Shown piece after piece: positions 6,961 through 10,226 of a stretch of 10,226 nt of DNA. Numbering within the stretch: position 1 is the first letter of the stretch; each line of letters begins with the position of its first letter. This DNA is from an uncultured Clostridia bacterium. GTDB lineage: Bacteria; Bacillota; Clostridia; Oscillospirales; Ruminococcaceae. The stretch covers positions 1 through 10,226 of the forward strand of contig CAMEPN010000027.1 of assembly GCA_945931735.1 (NCBI GenBank), in the 5' to 3' direction. The notes beneath the pieces were generated by a model. The model worked only from the letters and a program-made list of their open reading frames with translations, was not told the DNA's origin and made no database searches. The translations under genes and the position numbers were made by a program.

Positions 6961-8076
6961 TCAGGCGATAATGACGTTTTTGCCGCTCGCCTTTCCCTTA
7001 TACAGCCGCTTGTCGACGGTTGAGAGCATTGCGTCTATTCCCGCGCTGCTGATGCTGCCGTCCTCTCCGCTTGCGGCAAAGCCGAAGGTCATTGAAACCT
7101 TGACGGTGCTGTTTTCGTGGTCGATTGCCAGCGAATTTATCAGCGCCTTAATATTGCTCACCCTGCCGAAGCACTCGTCATACGAGCCGTGCATTATGAT
7201 GAGCATTTCCTCTCCGCCCCAGCGGCAGGCGATATCGTTTTCGCCGATGTTGTTCATGATTATCTCCGCGACGGATCTCAGCACGACGTCGCCGCAGTCG
7301 TGGCCGTAGGTGTCGTTGACCTTTTTGAAGTCGTCAAGGTCGCCCATGACAAGGCAAAACGGCTCGTCGCTGTGCTCAAGCTCGTCGAGCGTTCCGCGAA
7401 GGCAGTTTCGGTTGTACAGTCCGGTGAGGGAATCGTGAGTGGCAGTGAAGTTGAGCTGCTCGTTTGTCAAATTCAGCTTTTTTATCAGCGAATGTATCTC
7501 GAGAATGAAAAGGCAGCTGAACGCGAACATCAGGAGCGTAGTGAATAGGATATTTATTGCTCGGATCAGGTCTATGGCCCCTGTGGACAGCTCGTAGCGG
7601 TGCGTGAAGAACAGAGGTTCATTAAAATGCGCGAACAGCAGCGCAGCCGTAAGCAGCATAATCGTCAGCAGGGTATACACGACTGTTCCGCGCTTAAACA
7701 CCGTATTGCTGCAAGTTAGGAACAGGTAATAAATCGCGACGGGAATAGTCATCATGGAGTACAGGAAGAAGCAGGTTTCCGCGCCGAGGAAGATCGTACA
7801 TAATACGGCGTGGATAACTATTTCAAAGTACATCAGATTTATCCACAGCAGAGGGTGATCCTCGAAATTGTCGCGTTCGCACAGCGCTCCCATTAGCGTG
7901 TAGAGCGCGACGCTGAAGATGTTGAATATTACCATTGTATAGAGCTTTATTACAACGAATATAACAAAAAAGGTCACGTGCATAAGCGCGCCTGCGAAAG
8001 CCGCCATTTTATATTTCAAAGACTTTCCAATGCTTATGTCAAGAATATCCCTTTTGTCCCTTTGTACCTTTTTCAT
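6961..8076 (-). CDS. Membrane-bound GGDEF protein, probable diguanylate cyclase
   Basis: Likely makes cyclic di-GMP from two GTP. With the start at 8076 it has 371 residues: about six hydrophobic segments in the first ~195 form a membrane sensor module of no family I recognise, a short helical linker follows (SLIKKLNLTNEQLNF), then a C-terminal GGDEF domain from about 212. Domain motifs: THDSLTGLYNR (213-223), MGDLDDFKKVNDTYGHDCGD (244-263) with a metal-binding Asp in DLDDFK, and the signature GGEEM (287-291), where the fifth position is Met instead of Phe. The RxxD inhibitory site is absent (GEND in its place). A longer start at 8100 is open but has no ribosome site; the 8076 ATG has GGAG (8090-8087) at 10 bases. 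It has its own promoter, divergent from the rubrerythrin gene. Confidence 0.9.
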   Translation of the reverse strand: MKKVQRDKRDILDISIGKSLKYKMAAFAGALMHVTFFVIFVVIKLYTMVIFNIFSVALYTLMGALCERDNFEDHPLLWINLMYFEIVIHAVLCTIFLGAETCFFLYSMMTIPVAIYYLFLTCSNTVFKRGTVVYTLLTIMLLTAALLFAHFNEPLFFTHRYELSTGAIDLIRAINILFTTLLMFAFSCLFILEIHSLIKKLNLTNEQLNFTATHDSLTGLYNRNCLRGTLDELEHSDEPFCLVMGDLDDFKKVNDTYGHDCGDVVLRSVAEIIMNNIGENDIACRWGGEEMLIIMHGSYDECFGRVSNIKALINSLAIDHENSTVKVSMTFGFAASGEDGSISSAGIDAMLSTVDKRLYKGKASGKNVIIA

Positions 8077-8124
8077 TTCTATACAACTCCGATTTATCAT
8101 TTATTTGATGACAAGATTTTCTTT

Positions 8125-8153
8125 ATTATATCATTTTCGTATTGAAAAATCAA
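8125..8153 (-). promoter_or_regulatory. Sigma-A promoter of the GGDEF gene
   Basis: Minus-strand -35 TTGATT (8153-8148) and -10 TATAAT (8130-8125) with a 17-base spacer. Transcription should start near 8118, about 42 bases before the chosen ATG at 8076. Confidence 0.8.
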
Positions 8154-8228
8154 GATGTAAACGTTTTATTTGTGGATTTTGACGAATAATAAAATTGTGA
8201 CGTGTCGGTGAAAAAAATAAAAAATCTA

Positions 8229-8257
8229 TTGACAAAACAGAAAGTATGTGTTATAAT
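8229..8257 (+). promoter_or_regulatory. Sigma-A promoter of the rubrerythrin-rubredoxin operon
   Basis: Perfect TTGACA (8229-8234) and TATAAT (8252-8257) with a 17-base spacer. Transcription should start near 8264, at the left edge of the palindrome described next. A fully consensus promoter fits the high expression expected of an oxidative-stress gene, especially if it is held by a repressor. Confidence 0.9.
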
Positions 8258-8264
8258 AAATTCG

Positions 8265-8287
8265 TCAGAAATGATAATCGTTACTGA
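8265..8287 (+). promoter_or_regulatory. Palindromic Fur/PerR-like operator over the rubrerythrin start site
   Basis: An inverted repeat of two 11-base arms, TCAGAAATGAT (8265-8275) and ATCGTTACTGA (8277-8287), around a central A, with 9 of 11 positions complementary. The core TGATAATCGTT matches the Fur-box core TGATAATCATT at 10 of 11 bases and fits the PerR consensus less well. It covers the expected transcription start, as a repressor site would. Reverse rubrerythrins of clostridia are known PerR targets, so a Fur-family repressor is the likely reader. The palindrome is seen; the regulator is inferred. Confidence 0.55.
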
Positions 8288-8304
8288 TTTTGAATTTAAA
8301 TTTT

Positions 8305-8309
8305 GGAGG
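8305..8309 (+). promoter_or_regulatory. Ribosome binding site fixing the rubrerythrin start
   Basis: GGAGG lies 10 bases before the ATG at 8320. An in-frame TTG at 8290 would place this site inside the coding region and add ten residues that do not belong to the family, so 8320 is the start. Confidence 0.88.
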
Positions 8310-8319
8310 TTATAAAATT

Positions 8320-8865
8320 ATGAAGTATGTATGTCCTGTATGCGGTTATGTTTACATCGGCGAGTCTGCTCCCGAAAAGTGCCCCCAGTGCGGCGTTCCC
8401 GGAAGCAAGTTCAAGGTAGTTGAGGAGAGCGAGAAGCTCGTTTTCGCAGATGAGCACAGAATCGGTATCTGCGACGGTCTGCCCGAGGATATCATCAACG
8501 ACCTGCGCTCCAACTTCACTGGCGAGTGCACAGAGGTTGGTATGTACCTTGCAATGGCAAGAGCTGCTCACAGAGAGGGCTATCCCGAGGTTGGTCTGTA
8601 CTATGAGAAGGCTGCTTGGGAAGAAGCGGAGCACGCTGCTAAGTTTGCAGAGCTGCTCGGTGAGGTAGTATCTTCCTCCACAAAGGAGAACCTCACAAAG
8701 AGAGTTGCTGCTGAGCACGGTGCAACTGCCGGCAAGCTTGATCTTGCGAAGAGAGCAAAGGCTCTCAACCTCGACGCTATCCACGACACCGTTCACGAGA
8801 TGGCAAAGGACGAGGCAAGACACGGCAAGGCTTTCGAGGGTCTGCTGAACAGATATTTTAAGTAA
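8320..8865 (+). CDS. Reverse rubrerythrin (N-terminal rubredoxin, C-terminal ferritin-like diiron domain)
   Basis: Cytosolic NAD(P)H-linked peroxide (and possibly oxygen) reductase of anaerobes; electrons arrive via rubredoxin-type iron. In the 181 residues the rubredoxin-like site comes first: Cys5-Cys8 (CPVCGY) and Cys21-Cys24 (CPQCG). The four-helix diiron domain follows, with ligand motifs around GECTE (E69, E72), E101-E104-H105 in [12 protein letters not shown], an AEHG stretch (E132, H133), and KDEARH near the end (E165, H168). This order is the reverse of classical rubrerythrin and matches the PerR-controlled clostridial type. Codon use is strongly biased (AGA, GCT, AAG, CTC), unlike nearby genes, suggesting high expression. 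The rubredoxin gene starts 39 bases after the stop and is probably co-transcribed. A near copy of codons 161-166 appears at the window's right edge. Confidence 0.95.
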   Translation: MKYVCPVCGYVYIGESAPEKCPQCGVPGSKFKVVEESEKLVFADEHRIGICDGLPEDIINDLRSNFTGECTEVGMYLAMARAAHREGYPEVGLYYEKAAWEEAEHAAKFAELLGEVVSSSTKENLTKRVAAEHGATAGKLDLAKRAKALNLDAIHDTVHEMAKDEARHGKAFEGLLNRYFK

Positions 8866-8904
8866 TAACTGCGCATAATATTTCTGCGAAAGGAGAATAA
8901 AATC

Positions 8905-9060
8905 ATGGAAAAGCACGTTTGCCCCTGCGGATATGTTTATGACCCTGCTGTTGGCGACCCCGACGGCGGTATCGCTCCCGGCACCAAGTGGGAAGATATC
9001 CCCGAGGATTGGGTTTGCCCGGTTTGCGGTCTTAGCAAGGATATGTTCCAGCCGGAGTAA
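8905..9060 (+). CDS. Rubredoxin with a CxC first metal motif
   Basis: Small cytosolic electron carrier with one iron held by four cysteines; the natural donor to the rubrerythrin encoded just upstream. The 51-residue protein is typical in length and in most of its sequence: [19 protein letters not shown], then [19 protein letters not shown]. The second ligand pair is the usual CPVCG (Cys38, Cys41). The first pair reads [10 protein letters not shown] (Cys6, Cys8), that is CxCG instead of CxxCG, one residue short. AGGAG (8891-8895) lies 9 bases before the ATG. No promoter of its own is visible in the 39-base gap, and the operon's terminator lies 19 bases after the stop. Confidence 0.94.
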   Translation: MEKHVCPCGYVYDPAVGDPDGGIAPGTKWEDIPEDWVCPVCGLSKDMFQPE

Positions 9061-9078
9061 TTTGTAACCGAATAGCGA

Positions 9079-9113
9079 AAGGGCGGTTTCCGTTTGGGAG
9101 CCGCTCTTTTTTT
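9079..9113 (+). terminator. Intrinsic terminator of the rubrerythrin-rubredoxin operon
   Basis: A 13-base-pair RNA stem (9079-9091 with 9096-9108, loop GTTT) including three G-U pairs; the lower part is AAGGGCGG against CCGCTCTT. A run of T follows to 9113. It marks the left border of the accessory patch that follows. Confidence 0.9.
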
Positions 9114-9140
9114 GCGCCCTTTTTACTATTTCTCCGCTTG

Positions 9141-9218
9141 AAAAGTGTCCTCAAAAGGTGTCCCTGCGAAATTTCTGTATATCAAATCTGAAAAAGGTGT
9201 CCTTGAAAATAGTGTCCC
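9141..9218. repeat. Cluster of four GTGTCC direct repeats, in two pairs
   Basis: GTGTCC occurs at 9145, 9158, 9197 and 9212. The copies form two similar modules, each an A-run, GTGTCCT, another A-run, then GTGTCCC (9141-9164 and 9191-9218). They lie just past the 3' end of the resolvase remnant. Two related sites occur at the other end of the patch (inverted at 10090-10095, direct at 10133-10138). TGTCC-type half-sites are known in res sites of small serine resolvases (consensus TGTCYNNTA for gamma-delta), so these may be recombinase sites. That link is inference. Confidence 0.55.
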
Positions 9219-9222
9219 GAAA

Positions 9223-9486
9223 TTATTGGTTTTCGGTAATGTTCACGAGCTTGTAAAAGCTCGTTCTTTTTGTGCCTGTTTGTTCCATGGCAACCTTTGC
9301 TGTAATCTCACCTGCTTTCCAAGAAGAATAAACGCTGCTCCAGTTTTCGGGGAATACAAGAGCGGGTCTGCCAAGCTTCTTGCCGTTCTGCTTTGCCGCT
9401 TCAATGCCCTCTGCCTGTCGCTTGCGGATAGTTTCACGCTCCTGCTCTGCAATTGTTCCAAGCACCTCGATACGGTTTCCATTTTG
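9223..9486 (-). pseudogene. Serine resolvase remnant, C-terminal part only
   Basis: The open frame gives about 88 residues matching only the end of a small serine resolvase: the long E-helix GTIAEQERETIRKRQAEG, then IEAAKQNGKKLGRP, then the DNA-binding helix-turn-helix region PENWSSVYSSWKAGEITAKVAMEQTGTKRTSFYKLV. The catalytic domain with its active-site serine (about 120 residues) is missing, and a stop lies in frame at 9487-9489. It is therefore not a working recombinase. The last residues are lost in a different frame inside the zinc-ribbon ORF that reads across it. At 9476 the sequence joins the zinc-ribbon segment through a 9-base repeat also found at 10022-10030. Confidence 0.8.
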
Positions 9487-10013
9487 TCAGACCATACTAC
9501 TATGCCATAACCGTTTTTCTTTTGATTATATACATATGTGCTGCAAGCCATTTCAAAAATATCTTTGCTGATTTGTTCAATAATTGCCTTATTTTCTTGC
9601 TCTCTATTGATATCAAAATTATCATCGATAACAGAGACGCATTTTTGGAGAGTGTTAAACGCCGCCTTACGTTTATACAAATCACTTTCAACCAAGGATA
9701 TTTTTGCTTTTCCGAATGAACTGTAAAATATAGCCTCAATATTATTGGGGTCATTTTGCTCAACAAGATTATAGTACTTTTGGGTTTCTTCCCAATCTTC
9801 CTTTTGCTTTGCACGGCGAGCATTTCTCAAACTCTTTTCGACAAAATCAGAATTGTCTACTTTCACAGTTCCTTGTACATCAACAGTACCTTCAATCATC
9901 ATTTTTTTTGCGTCTTCTGACGAGTATTTTGTGCCGCAGCTTTGGCAGACAAAAAAGTCGCCTTCTTTAACAAAATCATTACCACCACAAAGTTCGCATA
10001 CTAAAGCTTTCAT
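9243..10013 (-). CDS. Zinc-ribbon (TFIIB-type) repeat protein, broken: foreign 3' end
   Basis: The product starts MKALVCELCGGNDFV and carries a zinc ribbon, Cys6-Cys9 and Cys23-Cys26 (CELCG, CQSCG), followed by GTKYSSEDAKKMM and an EGTVDVQGTVKVDNS stretch, then a charged helical region with a TPR-like feel (WEETQKYYNLVEQNDPNNIEA). I recognise this as a family of proteins common in gut clostridia; its function is unknown to me. About 176 residues look native. The last ~80 (from METVSRCLEQL onward) are the resolvase remnant read in the wrong frame, so the true C-terminus is missing. The frame continues upstream to 10145, but the family start is Met at 10013 and no good ribosome site precedes it. 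The native part is AT-rich compared with the rest of the window, suggesting transfer. Probably non-functional. Confidence 0.65.
   Translation of the reverse strand: MKALVCELCGGNDFVKEGDFFVCQSCGTKYSSEDAKKMMIEGTVDVQGTVKVDNSDFVEKSLRNARRAKQKEDWEETQKYYNLVEQNDPNNIEAIFYSSFGKAKISLVESDLYKRKAAFNTLQKCVSVIDDNFDINREQENKAIIEQISKDIFEMACSTYVYNQKKNGYGIVVWSDKMETVSRCLEQLQSRSVKLSASDRQRALKRQSRTARSLADPLLYSPKTGAAFILLGKQVRLQQRLPWNKQAQKERAFTSS
9476..9484. repeat. 9-base direct repeat, copy 1 (zinc-ribbon/resolvase junction)
   Basis: TTTCCATTT on the plus strand, identical to 10022-10030. The two copies bracket the zinc-ribbon segment (9485-10021). They have the size and position of a target-site duplication, or of microhomology used in illegitimate recombination. 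Confidence 0.55.
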
Positions 10014-10068
10014 AAGCCCATTTTCCATTTGGTAACTGGTATACTCCTGCTGCGTTATTGTTTGACAT
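9979..10068 (-). pseudogene. Short ORF with perfect ribosome site, 5' remnant of a recombinase-type gene
   Basis: A 29-codon frame starts MSNNNAAGVYQLPNG with GGAGGA (10081-10076) 7 bases before the ATG, the best translation start in this patch. After about 15-19 codons it runs into the zinc-ribbon gene in a different frame and stops at 9979. If the segment between the two 9-base repeats is removed, LPNG joins in frame to NRIEVLG of the resolvase remnant, giving a 99-residue ORF without stops. Alternatively, GVYQLPNGKW resembles the start of the arm-binding domain of tyrosine integrases. Either way it is a 5' fragment, not a complete gene. Confidence 0.5.
10022..10030. repeat. 9-base direct repeat, copy 2 (5' ORF/zinc-ribbon junction)
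   Basis: TTTCCATTT, identical to 9476-9484. It falls at codons 13-16 of the 29-codon ORF and 9 bases before the zinc-ribbon start codon. Confidence 0.55.
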
Positions 10069-10081
10069 TGTGTTATCCTCC

Positions 10082-10095
10082 GTGTCGGGGGACAC
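10082..10095. repeat. GTGTC/GACAC palindrome just upstream of the short ORF
   Basis: GTGTC (10082-10086) and GACAC (10091-10095) form a 5-base inverted repeat around GGGG, directly before the ribosome site of the minus-strand ORF. It contains an inverted copy of the GTGTCC motif clustered at 9145-9217. It could be a recombinase binding site or an operator; this is inference. Confidence 0.4.
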
Positions 10096-10130
10096 ATCAA
10101 CAAGGTTCTTTTATTGATTTTGATATTAAC

Positions 10131-10140
10131 AGGTGTCCTT
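10131..10140. repeat. AGGTGTCCTT, outer direct repeat of the accessory patch
   Basis: Identical to 9195-9204. The pair brackets the resolvase remnant, the zinc-ribbon segment and the short ORF in direct orientation, about 936 bases apart. Confidence 0.4.
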
Positions 10141-10144
10141 TGCA

Positions 10145-10209
10145 AAGTGCAGAAATTGCAGCGGCGAAGCCGCTCTGCTGGGATTGCGAGCGAAGCGAAG
10201 CACTCCCAG
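10145..10209. repeat. Hairpin repeat sharing its core with the 3.5 kb array
   Basis: Two adjacent hairpins: AGCGGC-GAA-GCCGCT inside outer GCAG/CTGC, then CTGGGA (10178-10183) pairing with TCCCAG (10204-10209) around a GCGAAGCGAAGC tract. The 13-mer GCGGCGAAGCCGC (10161-10173) is identical to the cores at 3605, 3729 and 3787. The flanking sequence differs, so it is a related but distinct element. Confidence 0.6.
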
Positions 10210-10226
10210 ATGGCTAAGGACGAGGC
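10210..10226 (+). other. Possible start of a second rubrerythrin 3' segment, cut by the window edge
   Basis: The last 17 bases read as codons M-A-K-D-E-A and match 8800-8816 of the rubrerythrin gene at 16 of 17 positions; the one difference (GCA to GCT) is synonymous. It directly follows the hairpin repeat. It may be a fragment or paralogue of rubrerythrin continuing past the window. The match is short, so this is tentative. Confidence 0.35.

Noticed and set aside
8290..8319. TTG start adding ten residues to rubrerythrin
   Set aside because: It would put the clear GGAGG ribosome site inside the coding sequence. The family starts at MKYVCPVCG.
10029..10217. 62-codon plus-strand ORF ending in CWDCERSEALPDG
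   Set aside because: Its 3' part is the hairpin repeat read as protein, a common spurious translation, and it has no ribosome site.

Overview
The window looks like chromosomal DNA from an anaerobic, gut-type member of the Clostridia (Ruminococcus/Oscillospiraceae-like). The evidence is indirect: GGAGG-type ribosome sites, consensus sigma-A promoters with 17-base spacers, a rubrerythrin/rubredoxin peroxide-defence pair, and an MBOAT/DHHW acetylation pair of the sort common in that group. No rRNA or tRNA gene is visible, so the assignment is an inference.

Left part (1-3480, plus strand). The 3' end of a monofunctional peptidoglycan glycosyltransferase is followed by an intrinsic terminator. 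A strong promoter then drives a three-gene pyrimidine-salvage operon: uracil permease (uraA), a DUF523/TudS-like thiouracil desulfidase homologue that overlaps uraA by one base, and uracil phosphoribosyltransferase (upp). A terminator closes the operon. The order suggests import of uracil or thiouracil, removal of sulfur, and conversion to UMP.

Middle (3518-8153). A 310-base array of GC-rich, hairpin-forming repeats fills the gap between the convergent upp and DHHW genes. On the minus strand, an MBOAT O-acyltransferase and a DHHW (AlgX/AlgJ-like) protein form a two-gene operon, probably acetylating an exported polymer. Their promoter lies just downstream of a membrane-bound GGDEF protein gene on the same strand. 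A 137-base structured leader separates the promoter from the MBOAT start.

Right part (8229-9113, plus strand). A promoter divergent from the GGDEF gene, with a Fur-family-like palindrome at its start site, drives a rubredoxin-first (reverse) rubrerythrin and a small rubredoxin whose first metal site is CxC instead of CxxC. A long terminator follows.

Right end (9130-10226). This is an accessory patch, AT-rich in its central 9490-10060 stretch and minus-strand in its coding. It has repeated GTGTCC motifs on both sides, the C-terminal half of a serine resolvase, a zinc-ribbon protein gene cut at both ends, and a short 5' ORF with a perfect ribosome site. A 9-base direct repeat brackets the zinc-ribbon segment. 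Collapsing that repeat joins the 5' ORF in frame to the resolvase remnant, which suggests that the zinc-ribbon segment is an insertion. The window ends with a hairpin repeat sharing its core with the 3.5 kb array, and with 17 bases that nearly match the 3' part of the rubrerythrin gene.
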